Source: Moesziomyces globuligerus
Lineage: Eukaryota > Basidiomycota > Ustilaginomycetes > Ustilaginales > Ustilaginaceae
Assembly (NCBI GenBank): GCA_030849465.1
Contig: JARVLF010000016.1
Coordinates: 248,001-312,000, forward strand
Direction of reading: 5' to 3'
DNA: 64,000 bases
Shown one piece after another: positions 19,001-28,793 of this stretch. The translations under genes and the position numbers were made by a program. Numbering within the stretch: position 1 is the first letter of the stretch; every line of letters begins with the position of its first letter. Below the pieces are notes generated by a model. The model made no database searches. It saw only the letters and a list, made by a program, of their open reading frames with translations, and was not told where the DNA came from.

Positions 19001-20503
19001 GAATCTCCACTGGACACTCCACCGCGCTCGGACGGCATCGAGACGTTACCGCTGCCATCCGGCCTGTCGTCGTCCTCGTCTTCGCGCCCTCTGGCAGGCA
19101 GCGTCAAAGGGAGGAAACTTGGCGTGGGTCTGCGTCGCAGTTCTGGACGCAGCGCCACGAGCACGCTATCGCTACGCAAAGCAAGCGATGTCCTCGACTC
19201 GAGCGAACAAGCGCCTCGGAGCAGGGGCATCGCGACCACGGTGATTTCCGACGACGACGACGACGACGAGTTTGGCGGCGACGACCTGGTCATCGACACG
19301 TCCATGGAGAACGCGCTTGCGCGCGTCGAGGCTGCGGCTGTCGCCCCAGCGCATGTGGCACCCGTGTCTCAGTCACGTCTCGGTAGTGCCACGACCAAGT
19401 CGCCTGCGTCAACCGAGCCCTCCAAGGGGGTCGCACGGGTGAAACCGGATCCCTACATGATGGCGCTGTTAGCGGAAGATGCGGAAAGGGAGCGGGCGGA
19501 GCGTGCCGAGCAGGCCGAGGGAAGACGCAAGCGCACGCAGAACGACGCGGGCAGCGATCGGCTGCCGAGTCCTTGCAAGCGGCCCGAATCGTCGGGCAAG
19601 AGCTCGATGGGACCTCCCGACTCGGCTCCTCGACGCGCCGGTGCGGTGCGAGGCAAGTGCGTCATCGTGGAATCGCCGGACAGATCGCGGTCGATGGTTG
19701 CGCCGAGGAAGGAGGACGAGCCCGAGCCAGAGGGGGATCCGGCTTCATCTTCGCCCATCAAGGCGCCGGCCAGGCGTGGCGGACGACTACAGAAAGCGAC
19801 CTCGATAGTAGATAGCGCAGCGACTCACGGGGCGGATACGAGCCCAACGGCGCGCAAGGGCCTGTCTCGACTCGCCCGCGGTGTGCGGCTGGACGGCGGT
19901 GGCACGGCGGCTGGCGGAGATGAGCCGTCGAAGGGCAAGGCGGCGTCGCGCGATCCAGGCAAGGCTACGAGCAGGGGCAAGGGCGAGAAAGGTAAGAAGG
20001 CTTCCGAAGCGGGGGGGAAGAAGAGGAAGATCACGAATTCGCCGCGGTCGCGAGCGTTGTTCCAGTACGAGGCCGAGCGGTCGACGGACGAAGAGGAGCA
20101 CGGGGAGCGGGACGAAAACGACTCGGGGCTCGGGACGTCGGACGAGGATGATTCGGACCGGGAGGCGGTGGGGAACTTTTTGCCGACGCAGGCGCCGCGG
20201 GGCTACCACCAGCAGAGCGTGTACATGCAGTCGATCATGTCGCAGCACGCGCCGGCCGAGTTCCAGCGCTTGCGCCATGCACCGTTTCCAGGGCTCGGAG
20301 GCAAGTTTGGCGAACCGGTGACGCCGAGGAGGAGGCAGAGGCCGCAGATGCCATCGTCGGACGCCAGACCGACGCATGGAGGCGCGGCGGCGGATTCGTC
20401 GGATCGCTACTCGGAAGACTCGTTCGTGTGCAACGACGACGACGAGATCGTGTATGCGTCCGATGTGTCGGATGCGCTACTCGATAGCAGCCAATTTGGC
20501 TAG
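16097..20503 (+). CDS. MPH1: FANCM/Mph1-family DNA helicase
   Basis: 3'-5' DNA helicase/translocase that remodels stalled forks and D-loops (yeast Mph1, S. pombe Fml1, human FANCM). Single exon, 1468 aa. The acidic N-terminus includes DDIDDFDDFGIDDFDDSALL. The SF2 core begins near residue 255 (IYPTNMEKRDYQYNIVQKAL), with motif I ALPTGLGKTF (about residue 280), motif II VVVDEAHRARG (about 383), motif III LSATPG, then the FANCM insert domain (LNKVKDNWAKLMQTQMDPLM). The C-terminal helicase half begins VMVFCSYRECCDEIVGFL (about 655) and includes LVATSIGEEGLDIGSVDL and QRIGRTGRKREGKIVVL. Residues after ~860 are disordered, Ser/Lys-rich with acidic patches (DDDDDDEFGGDD), a probable site for partner binding. 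It lacks an obvious ERCC4 nuclease domain, as in yeast Mph1. It ends 115 bp from the centrin stop (convergent). Confidence 0.94.
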   Translation: MAITSYEADDIDDFDDFGIDDFDDSALLQLDQIEDKLIHHAGKDASASTSAPAAAVSDARPSLRFQTLSSHAAASSARASAASKPLQRVASTGSAAPSQPPSSGAARQMNLFGKPVELSQSRAAKVVSSSPGHITLSSQSATHASSDAARAGASDADDAPPRSRPPWQQKIGTKTWDREAYLHRDNAKNRDHTAIDIDALEDDELPHGKGKQKRNWDQDSQYDTLLPPPPPDTRRHLGPPLPQKCTIDPEAAKTWIYPTNMEKRDYQYNIVQKALFNNVLVALPTGLGKTFIAAVVILNFFRWFPDGKILFLAPSRPLVDQQKIACHRICGLPWDCAIDLTGNTTGALRGEHWQSKRIFYMTPQTLENDIREGRCDPRDFVCVVVDEAHRARGRYAYGNVIGRIMDVNPHFRVLALSATPGKDSDSVQEVVDQLHINQIEIRTEEAIDVQRYMFRKREEIVNVTLGKDLNKVKDNWAKLMQTQMDPLMKAGLLRNQDPVLLHPFAVNAIARDGSRASILRERPYLRSNISELGQMALSMQYLMEQSLTMFYNRLKERSLGYNAKGKKTSSSKQQIYANNNSTFTDIMRELEVMQDTKGRILHPKMIKLREVLVEHFDRCAAEQMHNAEAYQESGHDVFGCTPKSADLSQFNASSQADTRVMVFCSYRECCDEIVGFLKDSGFRATEFVGQSKAKSGKKGMSQKDQERVIADFKAGKYNVLVATSIGEEGLDIGSVDLTACYEAVKDSIRMLQRIGRTGRKREGKIVVLVSEGREQQNWQHSKDNYKAVQKEVDSRLYVELFDDVDRMVPDNISPRPILKQVEQPEFDPSMVSEGKTNFKAARVKKAPKPKKDPKRNMPEGGDLLAGFRKASSLAKRKRASSDNADLDAGDSDAPPANETHSQKVARLLTMDDDEMEALFEEEDRLLDLDLRPAKERRKAAKLIVSSPPSSPDRSPALRSRTSLTGSNVESPLDTPPRSDGIETLPLPSGLSSSSSSRPLAGSVKGRKLGVGLRRSSGRSATSTLSLRKASDVLDSSEQAPRSRGIATTVISDDDDDDEFGGDDLVIDTSMENALARVEAAAVAPAHVAPVSQSRLGSATTKSPASTEPSKGVARVKPDPYMMALLAEDAERERAERAEQAEGRRKRTQNDAGSDRLPSPCKRPESSGKSSMGPPDSAPRRAGAVRGKCVIVESPDRSRSMVAPRKEDEPEPEGDPASSSPIKAPARRGGRLQKATSIVDSAATHGADTSPTARKGLSRLARGVRLDGGGTAAGGDEPSKGKAASRDPGKATSRGKGEKGKKASEAGGKKRKITNSPRSRALFQYEAERSTDEEEHGERDENDSGLGTSDEDDSDREAVGNFLPTQAPRGYHQQSVYMQSIMSQHAPAEFQRLRHAPFPGLGGKFGEPVTPRRRQRPQMPSSDARPTHGGAAADSSDRYSEDSFVCNDDDEIVYASDVSDALLDSSQFG

Positions 20504-20617
20504 CAGGCAGAATAGGGGGGTGGTGACAATCGATTGCGTGGAAGCGCCCATGTGCGAGCGTGCGAGCGAGGCGGATACAAATACAGGCGAAGGAGCGAGA
20601 GGCGGCGCGAAGCGCGT

Positions 20618-21277
20618 CTAGGAGTCGTCCATCATGATCTGGATGAATTCGTTCTGGCTGATCTCGCCGTCCTGGTCGAGGTCGAATTCGTCGATCATAG
20701 CCTGGAGTTCGTCGTCGTCGAGCGATTCGCCGAGCTCCTTGGCGACGCGTTTGAGGTTGCGCAGCGAGATCTTGCCCGTGCCGTCGTCGTCAAAGAGGGC
20801 GAAGGCTTTGCGGATCTCGTCCATGGGATCGCGTGCAGCGATCTTGTCACTCACTGCGTGCAAGAGAAGCAAAGGGCAAGAGGTGAATCATGTGGACGTT
20901 TGGCAGCGGGGCAGGTGAGGCTACGTACTGATCTTGTTGAAATCGTCCCATTCGAGGAGGCCAGAATTGGTCTTGTCGTGGTCGCGGAGGAGTTTGAGCA
21001 CCTCTGCCTTCTTTAGGTCGAAGCCGAGTGCGCGCATGGCGACCTTGAGTTCGTGGTAGTCGATGGCGCCGTCCTTGTCGGTGTCGAAGAGTTCGAAGGC
21101 CTCCTTGATCTCCTGACGCTGCTCGTCGGTCAAGGCGGAGTCGATGGGGTGGTGATGCTGCGCATTGTGGTTGCGCGACGAAGAGGGGGTGGCGAGGTGG
21201 TTGGAGGCCGAGGTGGATGCGCCCAGGTTGGCTGCCCTGCGCTTGGCAGCCTTGGAGGAGGGGGTGTAGAGCGACAT
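20618..21277 (-). CDS. CDC31: Centrin (Cdc31-type EF-hand protein)
   Basis: Ca2+-binding protein of the spindle pole body and nuclear-pore/TREX-2 and repair complexes. Exons 21277-20929 and 20853-20618 give 194 aa. The 75-nt intron (donor gtacgt, acceptor cgcag) is phase 1 and rebuilds [20 protein letters not shown], the centrin linker. Four EF-hands follow a ~45-residue Ser/Ala/His N-terminal extension. EF1 ([12 protein letters not shown]) and EF4 ([12 protein letters not shown]) have canonical Ca2+ loops; EF2 ([12 protein letters not shown]) and EF3 ([12 protein letters not shown]) lack the full ligand set, the same pattern as yeast Cdc31. The ATG at 21277 is the first in a sensible place; in-frame codons continue upstream into the leader. 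Confidence 0.93.
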
Positions 21278-22002
21278 GGTGGGTGCGCTCAGCCTGGTGG
21301 TGGAGGTGCAGAGTGAGAGACCGAGGCAAAGACGCACAGACAGGTCCTCTCGCTCGTTGACTTTACTCGGATGTTCCAGCGCCCCACCAACACCCTTTTC
21401 GGCCTGGAAAGCCTGAACCAACACTTTTGGCCGAGGGGACGCGTGTGAGGGCTGAGCACGTCCAAATTTCGGAGCCCTGGCAGATTGCCTCTTTACGCGC
21501 TTCTCGCTCGCTCGCTCGCTGTCCGTCGTCGACGCGTCCAGGCGGCAGAATTGGCCCCTATCGTGGTGTCGAATCGTCAAGACTCACATTCCTTGCGTTC
21601 GCCACATCGGCGACTTTGAGTGGAGCTGAACAGGAGCTGCTGGGCTGAGTCGTTGCTGCGTGCTGACTTGACTCGAAGCCGAGCAGCTCAGCTCCACTTT
21701 TCTGAGCGAGAGCTCAAGTTCAACGTGATGAAGGCGCACTTCTTCGGTGGCGTTGGCGGCTTGGGCTCGCTGCACGTTGCGCTCAGAAGCACATGCCTAT
21801 CCCTACTTGCAGATAGGCATCTTTCCGACCCCTCATCATCCACTCCACTGCGCCCGTAACCTTACGCTCCTTTCGCCTCACGCTCCCTGCTTCTAGACGT
21901 CCTTCGTTGGCGCGTCTCATCCTTTCGTCGAAGCAGAGCTTCTTCCTCTTCGATCTTCCCCAGCCGTCGCATTCACCCCATCACCCGAGCTCGACCGGAC
22001 CC
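21278..22002. promoter_or_regulatory. Divergent promoter region of centrin and SQS1 genes
   Basis: A 725-bp gap. It holds a short (ctcg)n run at about 21504-21520 and a C/T-rich leader just before 22003. Frames running through it on both strands are extensions of the flanking genes without family support. Confidence 0.4.
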
Positions 22003-25000
22003 ATGGGCAAGAAGGGCCACGGTGGCGGTGGCGGCCGAGGCGGTTTCAATCGCGGTCGCGGCGGTAGCGGCTCACGCGGACGTGGCGGTGGCCGTGGAGG
22101 CTTCCAGCCATTCGAGGGTCGCGGACACGTCCTCGGCGCAGCTCCAGACGCCTCCTCCGCGTCCGGCTACAACTCGCCGCGAGGTGGCTCGGCCAGTAGC
22201 AGAGGCTTTCGCGGTCGCGGCCGCGGAGGCAGCCTCGCCGCCACAGGCCAGAACCGCGTCGGCTTCGACTACTCTGCCCTGACGCGTGGGCGCCAAGCCG
22301 CCGCCGACGACGACGACGAAGAGCTCGACGACGACAGCGACGCAGAAGACTTTGCCATAGAGCCTCCAGCAGGCTACCGACACAAGATCAAGCCTCACCT
22401 CGAGTCCAACGCCCACTCGGACCAAGAGCACCACCAACCCAAGCAGAGTCTGCCCTCCTCCTCTTCCACGCCTCAGCGCGCCCCGCACAATCCCACAGCT
22501 CCCAACGCCACATACAAGCAGCGCTACACTCCACGCTCCAACACCAACACCAACTTCCCCGAGTTCTACACCAGCAGAGGCACTCCCGGCGGTAACAAGT
22601 TCCGTCCTCCCGAAGAGACCGAGGACTCCAAGTACCTCGCTGGCATTCCTGGCCTCCGTCGCCAGGATCGCAAGCAGCGCAACGGTCCACGCTGCGGCGA
22701 CCCTGCCGACAAGGCACAGAGCCCCTTCCGCGTCCCCGTCGCCTTTGTCAAGCCCACCGGCGAGTTCGGAGATCCTCTCAAAGGCAACCTGCCTCCCCGC
22801 GATCCCAACGAGGCTCTGCAGCATGCTCTCGACCCCAACACCGCACAGCAACAGCAGCACGCCGCCAATCCAGCCGACCCATCAGCCACACGCCATGCCG
22901 GTCTCGGCTTCGCCAAGGGCTCCCAAAAGAGCTCTGCGGCGCCCGGCTCCGAGCAGACGCACGCTAATATCTCTGCAACCACATCGCAGCCTCCTGCGAT
23001 TCCATACGCACCTCCTCGCGCCGCCGTTCCAGCCTTTCCCACCACGGCCTTCGATGCATTTGACTTCGACTCCCATACCGCCACCAACGGAGATGATCAG
23101 GACGAGGTCGATGCGCTCCTCGCTGCTTTTCCCGGCTCCAGGGAGCTTGCACCAGGCGAGTCCATGCTCGAGGACGACCCAGCAGCGGCTTGGACGCTAC
23201 CAGCCTTTCAGATGCACGATGCAGGCGCCGAGAGGGCGGCTCCACCCGCTGCCAAGCCCACCTCTCGCGTCTCGGTCGCGTCCTCCGACGACGAGGAGGA
23301 GATCATCTTGGTACCACAGCAGCGTGCGTCGTCGACCGACCACGCCTCACCGCCACCCGCCTCGCTTGGCACCATTGTGGAGGCAAAGACCGTCGAATCC
23401 AACGTCCTCATCGAAGCCGATCAAGGAACCGCCATGCAAGAGGAGCTTGGCTTCGTCATCGACCTCGAGGGCGAGGACCCGGCGTCGGTCGCCTCGAATC
23501 ACGCGCAGGCCAGCACAACCGTGGCTTCGTCATTCCGGCCCGCTCTTGGCGACAAGCACGTGGCCAAACCCAAGAAGGGCGCTTCCAAGCGCACCAAGCT
23601 GCCTCGCATCCCGCGCGAGGGTGACTCGGACCTCGATTGGGGCAGCGACGGACCGCCGGGTGCGTCCGACGACGACCCGGCCGACGAAGACCGTCTCGCC
23701 GCTGCAGCCGCCGGCATCTCACTCACGCGCGCCGACGAGCTCAACGGCATCACCGACCCCATCCTCGCAAAGGCCATCCGCGCCGACCGCCACGAGTGGG
23801 AGTCTGCCGACGACGAGGACGCAGTGCTCTCCAGGAAGCAGTCTAAGCGTCGTGGCGGAGAGAGAGCCAAACGCTCGCTCGCCCACCGTGCCTCTGCGGC
23901 TCGCGGTGCCGCGCGCAGCCGCAAGGCAGACCAGGATGCCATCGTCGCCGACTACATGCAGAACCTCCTCGACCAGGCCAAGGATGCGTGCGACTCGGAC
24001 ACAGAGCTTTTCACCACTGACGACATGACGGTCGAGACGCTCGATGGTGAGGCTTCTGGTGGCATCGAGGGCAAGGACAAGGGCAAGGCGAAGGCGCGTC
24101 GACTGTCCGACAAGCTCGATGACCAGACCGATCTCGATGCCATGATCCGCTTCATGAACGGCATGGATCCGCAGAAGGGCGGCCGCCAGCTTGGCTTTGG
24201 CGACATCGCCGACGAGATCCACATGGATGAGCTCAAGGAGTGGCTCACCGAAAGCGAGACCGACAGCGACGACGACCAGGTCGGCGATGCCCAACAAGGG
24301 GTCGCTGCGGTCCCCATCGAGGCAGAAGAGGTGAACGGCGCGGTCTCTGACGATGACGATGACGAAGATATGGCCGAGCAGCTGCGCCAGATCCTCGAGG
24401 ACGACAACGATGACGAGAGCAGCGAGATCTTCTCGGCCGATTCGTCGGAAGACAGGGACGACGACGATGAAGACGACGACGACGATGATTCGGAAGACGA
24501 GGACGAGGGTATGTTCCGTGGCAAGCAGTCGTGGGCGGACGAGGATGAGGAGTTCATCCGCGCCCTCTCTTCGCAAGTGGGCGGTGCGGGGATCGGCAGC
24601 CGCGGCGCCTCGGCACCTTCGTCCAAGCGATCACAGAAGAAGCTCTTCCAGGCCATCTCGCGCGGCGACTTTTCCGACCTCATGGATCTGGCGGCGGAGG
24701 AGAACGAGATCGACTCGGACGATGCGGCGTACGGACTCGGTGCGATCCCGACCGCTCGCAATGGCAAGCGCAAGGGGCGCAAGTTCACCGAGGATGATGT
24801 TTGGGCCGAGGAGCTGCAGCAGCAGTGGGACAAGGACCGGGCGAGCAAGGCGAGCAAGAAGCAACAGCGGCTGGCCGAGCGGCAGGCGGCGGCGCTCAAT
24901 CCCTTCCCCAACACCCACGGCGGTGCGGGCAGCGGACGGACCAAGTCGACCAAGAAGATGGCCAAGCTGGCGCGCAAGGCCGAGAAGCGCGAGGCGCGTG

Positions 25001-25680
25001 CGAGCCTCAAGGCGCATTCGAACCACGTTGTCTCTGCGATCCAGGCGGCCGGGTCGATCGATGCGGTGGATCCGTCTGTGCTGACCTTTGGTGGCCAGTC
25101 CAGCAGTGGCGCCGAGGCGGGCTTGCTGGAGAGGTTCGCGGTGAATATGGACGAGCTCAACCAGCAGATCCAGCTGTTCTTGGAGCAGCGCGGTCGCAAT
25201 ACGATGCGGTGCCAGCCGATGGACAAGTTTGCGCGTGCCGAGGTGCATGCGCTGGCCAACGCATACAACCTGCAGTCGAAGAGCAAGGGCAAGGGTCGCG
25301 ACCGCTTCCCGACGCTCATCAAGACGAGCCGCTCGGGCCTCAACGTGGATTACAAGAAGGTCAAACGCATCGTATGGTCGAACGCTGGCGCGACGTTCGG
25401 CAACGATGCGGGCCGGAGCGACTTCAAGGACAAGAACAAGCGCAAGGGCAGGAACGGGGGCGCCGTGGGAATGTACGGCGTCGGAGGTGGCACCGTGCCC
25501 AAGAACAGGGAGGGCGAGGAGGTTGGCTTTGGTGCCGACAAGATCGGCGCGGACAACATCGGACACAAGCTGCTCGCTGCCATGGGCTGGACCGAGGGCA
25601 AGGGCATCGGCAGCTCACAAGGCATGGCCAATCCAGTCTCGGCTACGGTCAAGACCTCTCGTGGCGGTCTCGGCTTCTAA
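22003..25680 (+). CDS. SQS1: R3H and G-patch protein (Sqs1/Pfa1-like)
   Basis: Cofactor type that stimulates the DEAH helicase Prp43 in splicing and ribosome maturation. Single exon, 1225 aa from the ATG at 22003 (MGKKGHGGGGG); an in-frame upstream ATG adds 32 unlikely residues. Order: RGG/Gly-rich RNA-binding N-terminus (RGGFNRGRGGSGSRGRGGGR), long disordered middle with several acidic tracts (DDDDEELDDDSDAED; near 24460 nt an uninterrupted Asp/Glu run), a Lys-rich region, an R3H domain around residues 1050-1112 (LNQQIQLFLEQRG, then MDKFARAEVHALANAYNLQS), and a terminal G-patch (IGHKLLAAMGWTEGKGIGSS ... GGLGF) that ends the protein. The R3H plus C-terminal G-patch arrangement is that of Sqs1. 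It is much longer than yeast Sqs1 (767 aa), mostly by disordered sequence. Confidence 0.88.
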   Translation: MGKKGHGGGGGRGGFNRGRGGSGSRGRGGGRGGFQPFEGRGHVLGAAPDASSASGYNSPRGGSASSRGFRGRGRGGSLAATGQNRVGFDYSALTRGRQAAADDDDEELDDDSDAEDFAIEPPAGYRHKIKPHLESNAHSDQEHHQPKQSLPSSSSTPQRAPHNPTAPNATYKQRYTPRSNTNTNFPEFYTSRGTPGGNKFRPPEETEDSKYLAGIPGLRRQDRKQRNGPRCGDPADKAQSPFRVPVAFVKPTGEFGDPLKGNLPPRDPNEALQHALDPNTAQQQQHAANPADPSATRHAGLGFAKGSQKSSAAPGSEQTHANISATTSQPPAIPYAPPRAAVPAFPTTAFDAFDFDSHTATNGDDQDEVDALLAAFPGSRELAPGESMLEDDPAAAWTLPAFQMHDAGAERAAPPAAKPTSRVSVASSDDEEEIILVPQQRASSTDHASPPPASLGTIVEAKTVESNVLIEADQGTAMQEELGFVIDLEGEDPASVASNHAQASTTVASSFRPALGDKHVAKPKKGASKRTKLPRIPREGDSDLDWGSDGPPGASDDDPADEDRLAAAAAGISLTRADELNGITDPILAKAIRADRHEWESADDEDAVLSRKQSKRRGGERAKRSLAHRASAARGAARSRKADQDAIVADYMQNLLDQAKDACDSDTELFTTDDMTVETLDGEASGGIEGKDKGKAKARRLSDKLDDQTDLDAMIRFMNGMDPQKGGRQLGFGDIADEIHMDELKEWLTESETDSDDDQVGDAQQGVAAVPIEAEEVNGAVSDDDDDEDMAEQLRQILEDDNDDESSEIFSADSSEDRDDDDEDDDDDDSEDEDEGMFRGKQSWADEDEEFIRALSSQVGGAGIGSRGASAPSSKRSQKKLFQAISRGDFSDLMDLAAEENEIDSDDAAYGLGAIPTARNGKRKGRKFTEDDVWAEELQQQWDKDRASKASKKQQRLAERQAAALNPFPNTHGGAGSGRTKSTKKMAKLARKAEKREARASLKAHSNHVVSAIQAAGSIDAVDPSVLTFGGQSSSGAEAGLLERFAVNMDELNQQIQLFLEQRGRNTMRCQPMDKFARAEVHALANAYNLQSKSKGKGRDRFPTLIKTSRSGLNVDYKKVKRIVWSNAGATFGNDAGRSDFKDKNKRKGRNGGAVGMYGVGGGTVPKNREGEEVGFGADKIGADNIGHKLLAAMGWTEGKGIGSSQGMANPVSATVKTSRGGLGF

Positions 25681-25849
25681 ATTAATCGCAACCTTTAGAG
25701 CCATCCGAATCCACACATTGTCGTCCAGATTCGGGCGAAAAGCGGGCAGAATGCGGCGTGACACGGGACGGCGGTACGATCCGTACTGAGATGAGGAAAG
25801 CCGACGGGGATGGTACAATACAGAGGGGGGAAATGCGAAGAGGGTTCGA

Positions 25850-26488
25850 TCAGAGGTCGGGTTTGTTTGCGATGGAAGCTTTGAGCTTATTGAGGTTGGC
25901 GATGAGGCTGTCGACGAGTTCGGGGTTGCCGTCGAGCTGGGCGTTGTTGATGAGCTGGTTGGTGCTCGCGACGAGCTTCTCGAGCACGCCCTGCTGAGCG
26001 CGCTGGCTCGCGGCGCTGGCGGCGGCTTGGGTCGAGTTGGCCGAGACTACGGCCGCAAACTGCGGAGGCGGCGAGTTGCCGTAGACGTAGTAGAGCGCAC
26101 GGGTAGCGACCTGCTGGGCGTGACGCGGGAAGTAGTGGATGAGCGAGTACCAGAGCAGCAGGGTGAGCACGAGGAAGACGACAATGACGAGGAAGACCTC
26201 CCAGGCCTCGAGCATGGAGAGCACAAAGGTCGCCTCGATGTTCCAGTAGGTGCGGAAGAGCGCGCGCTCGATGAGCTTGATGGGATTCCATGTCGATCCG
26301 CTCCGCGCGTATGCATCTGCACGCGCCGACGCCTTACCGGATGCGGGGTGCGCGTTGCCGTTGAGCGTCGAGACGCTGGAGGCCGAGGACGAGCCGGACG
26401 CCGGCTTGGTCTTGGACGCAGCGGCGGACGAAGGGTGGAGGTGGTCCGCAGACGCGGTGGACTTGGTAGATTTGCGCTTGGCTGGCAT
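25850..26488 (-). CDS. Single-span membrane protein with serine palmitoyltransferase small-subunit motif
   Basis: Probable activating small subunit of serine palmitoyltransferase, the ER enzyme that condenses serine and palmitoyl-CoA in sphingolipid synthesis. Single exon, 212 aa from the ATG at 26488 (MPAKRKSTKS). Residues about 72-100 read LIERALFRTYWNIEATFVLS then MLEAWEVF. This matches the ssSPT signature Y-W-x-Y-x-x-T-x-x-Y-x-L-E-P-W-E of human SPTSSA/B, with Ala for Pro. A strong hydrophobic segment follows (LVIVVFLVLTLLLWYSLIHY, 100-119). The rest is unusual: a 65-residue Ser/Lys-rich N-terminus and a 90-residue Ala/Gln/Asn-rich C-terminal helix-prone tail, where animal ssSPTs total ~70-80 aa. 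The motif match is good and the function is inferred from it. Convergent with SQS1. Confidence 0.68.
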   Translation of the reverse strand: MPAKRKSTKSTASADHLHPSSAAASKTKPASGSSSASSVSTLNGNAHPASGKASARADAYARSGSTWNPIKLIERALFRTYWNIEATFVLSMLEAWEVFLVIVVFLVLTLLLWYSLIHYFPRHAQQVATRALYYVYGNSPPPQFAAVVSANSTQAAASAASQRAQQGVLEKLVASTNQLINNAQLDGNPELVDSLIANLNKLKASIANKPDL

Positions 26489-26967
26489 GTCGGCGAAGAA
26501 TGTGCGGAAGGAGAGGCCAGCGTGGAAGCGTCGAGGAGGGAGGAAGGAGGAAGGAGGCGACGCTGACAGCGAGTTGGCACTCGACGTCTTGTCGGCGTTG
26601 CCGACACGCGCTGGACCGGCAAGACGATCCGTAAGCAACAGAACACAACGCAGGCAAAGCCAGGCAGCCAACGGGCGCCGCCTCAAAATTTCCAACCCAA
26701 CACATTTCACATCGACGCTTCACATGCACGCTTTCGCGCCTCGCCCGGCGCCTCGCTCAGCGCCTCGCTCAGCGCCTCGCTCAGCCCCGGCTCGCATGCT
26801 ATGCGGCACACCGAGAGCGCAAGTTGAAGCATGTTACGTCGCCACCCACCCGCGTCTTTCATGTGGAGTAATGGCCAAGCAGCGTAGACGTGCGCTCAGG
26901 TCAAGTCACAACCAACCGCATCCTCGCCTTCCCTGCCACCTCTCTCCTCCTCTTCCAACCCACCGTC
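26489..26967. promoter_or_regulatory. Divergent promoter region of SPT small subunit and CSN3 genes
   Basis: A 479-bp gap between divergent starts. It contains the 12-bp triplication at 26749-26784. No other recognisable element. Confidence 0.4.
26749..26784. repeat. 12-bp direct repeat, three perfect copies
   Basis: cgcctcgctcag occurs three times head to tail, preceded by a degenerate copy (cgcctcgcccgg, 26737-26748). It lies in the divergent promoter between the SPT small-subunit and CSN3 genes. Confidence 0.9.
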
Positions 26968-28793
26968 ATGGCGATCACCGTGCTAACCGGTATCGAGGAC
27001 ACGCTCGCGCTCGTTCTCGAGTGCGGCTCCGACCTGACGCGTGTCCAGTCCTCGCTCCTTCCAGCACTCCGGAAGCTCTGCTCCGCACCTACCGATGCCG
27101 AACCCTCGCGCAATGCACCCAGTGGAAGCCGCAACCAGCTCCCCGCCTCCTCCGAGCGCGCGCTGTGCGGCTCGATCCAAGGTGACGTCGACCCGCTGTC
27201 TGCGCTAGATCCAGCCGTGCACTCGCTTGGCATGCTCTACATCCTCGCCGCGCGTGCCACGCATAACTCGGCATCGCAAGAAAAGGCGACCATCCTACTG
27301 CCACACATCACCGCTTTCGCGCAGAGATTCGACCCGGCTCAGGTCAGATTGGCCGGCGACAAAGTTGCGCAGCTCGCAGAGAAGACGGCCGAGCTTGGAG
27401 ACAGGATCATCAACCCCGAGAGCTCGCTCCAACTCCTCCAAGCCATCGCCACCAGGTTCTGGACCAGGTCAGATAGCCTCACTGCGCTGCATCCCATCCT
27501 CGCTTACGTACGTATCTCGAAGCCGTGGAGGTCGACATGAGAAAGCAAAAGTTGCTGACCGCATATGCGTCCGGTCTGGCTTCGTAGCAATACCTCAAGA
27601 CCTCGCGCTATGCCGAAGCAGCCACCATGCTGCTCGATCTTCCGCTCGTCGATGCAGACACCTCCGTCACCCCGCTCACCCACTCCGACGTCTTGCAGTA
27701 CTTCTACTATGCTGCGCTCATCTACATCAAGCTCGAGCGTCTTCCGGACGCCATCGACGCCCTCGAAATTGTAAGCACCTTGCATCCCCTGCACCCTCGC
27801 ACCTCCATCCACTGACATCTCGGTGCTTCTACTCTCTGTGTGCCGCAAGTGCGTGTCGAGTCCAGCTGTCGCGGTGAGCGCCATCCATATGGACGCATAC
27901 AAGAAGCTCATCCTTGTCCAGCTGCTCGCGGACGGCAAGACCTCAGCGCTGCCCAAGTATACGCCCCAGGTGGTCACCCGCACGTACCGGCAGCTGGCAC
28001 AGCCCTACCTCGCCTTCACCGCCGCCTACGAACGACGCGACGCCAAGGCGGCGCTGGATCTGCAGCGCATCCTCGAGGACAAGCAGGATGCTTTCAGTAA
28101 AGTGAGTCGCCCCTCTTACTCTCTCTGACCACGCATACAACTGACACAGCGTTGGGACTGCTCTGCGATCAGGACTGCAATTTGGGACTGGTCCTGCGTT
28201 GTTTAGCGCTGCACCGTCAGCGCCGCATCCAGCGACTCGCCGAGGTCTACAGCGCGCTCTCCCTTGGCGACATTGCGAGCCTGCTGGAGCTGCATGACGC
28301 CGCAGCCGTGCGAATCGTGCATGCCGACGTGGTCGAAATCGTAAGCATCTCCCTTCACTCTCGCTTCTCTTCTCCTTCTTACGCTGACATCCGACTCCAC
28401 TGGGGCTGTTGACAGGTGCGCAAAGGATGGGTCCACGCCGAGCTCGTCGCTCCGTCCGGCTCCGAGATGGACGCGGACTGGATCGTGCGCTTCGACACGT
28501 TTGGCGGCAACACCTATGCGTCCGCCAAGTCCATCTCGCTGCTCGAGGAAAAGCTGCACACGGCCAAGCAGTGGCAGGGCATCCTCCAGCAGAGAGACAG
28601 AGAGGTCGAAAAGAGCACCGCATATCTCACCAGAGTAAGTCGACGCTTCCGCTGAAACGATGCTTCAGAGCGCAAGGGCTCACCAATCTGCACCACTGAT
28701 CTTCTCATGCAGGGTCTTCAACTGCGCGAAGCCAGAGCGGCTGGCGGCGACGCCTACTCGGGCGCCGACGACTTTGATGACACCGACTACTGA
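26968..28793 (+). CDS. CSN3: COP9 signalosome subunit 3 (PCI protein)
   Basis: Scaffold subunit of the COP9 signalosome, which removes Nedd8 from cullins. Six exons: 26968-27507, 27588-27770, 27850-28101, 28173-28340, 28416-28634 and 28713-28793, giving 480 aa. The five introns are 71-80 nt, all phase 0, with donors gtacgt, gtaagc, gtgagt, gtaagc and gtaagt. Most acceptors are cag or tag; the third exon appears to use aag (cgcaag|tgcgtg), which keeps VSSPAVAVSAIHMDAYKKLI in frame. Family landmarks are that AVSAIHMDAYKK helix, the PCI region NLGLVLRCLALHRQRRIQRL ... YSALSLGDIASLLEL, and the following winged-helix segment VRKGWVHAEL. The C-terminus is acidic (GADDFDDTDY). CSN3 is a poorly conserved subunit, so the name rests on these blocks and overall layout. 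Confidence 0.82.
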
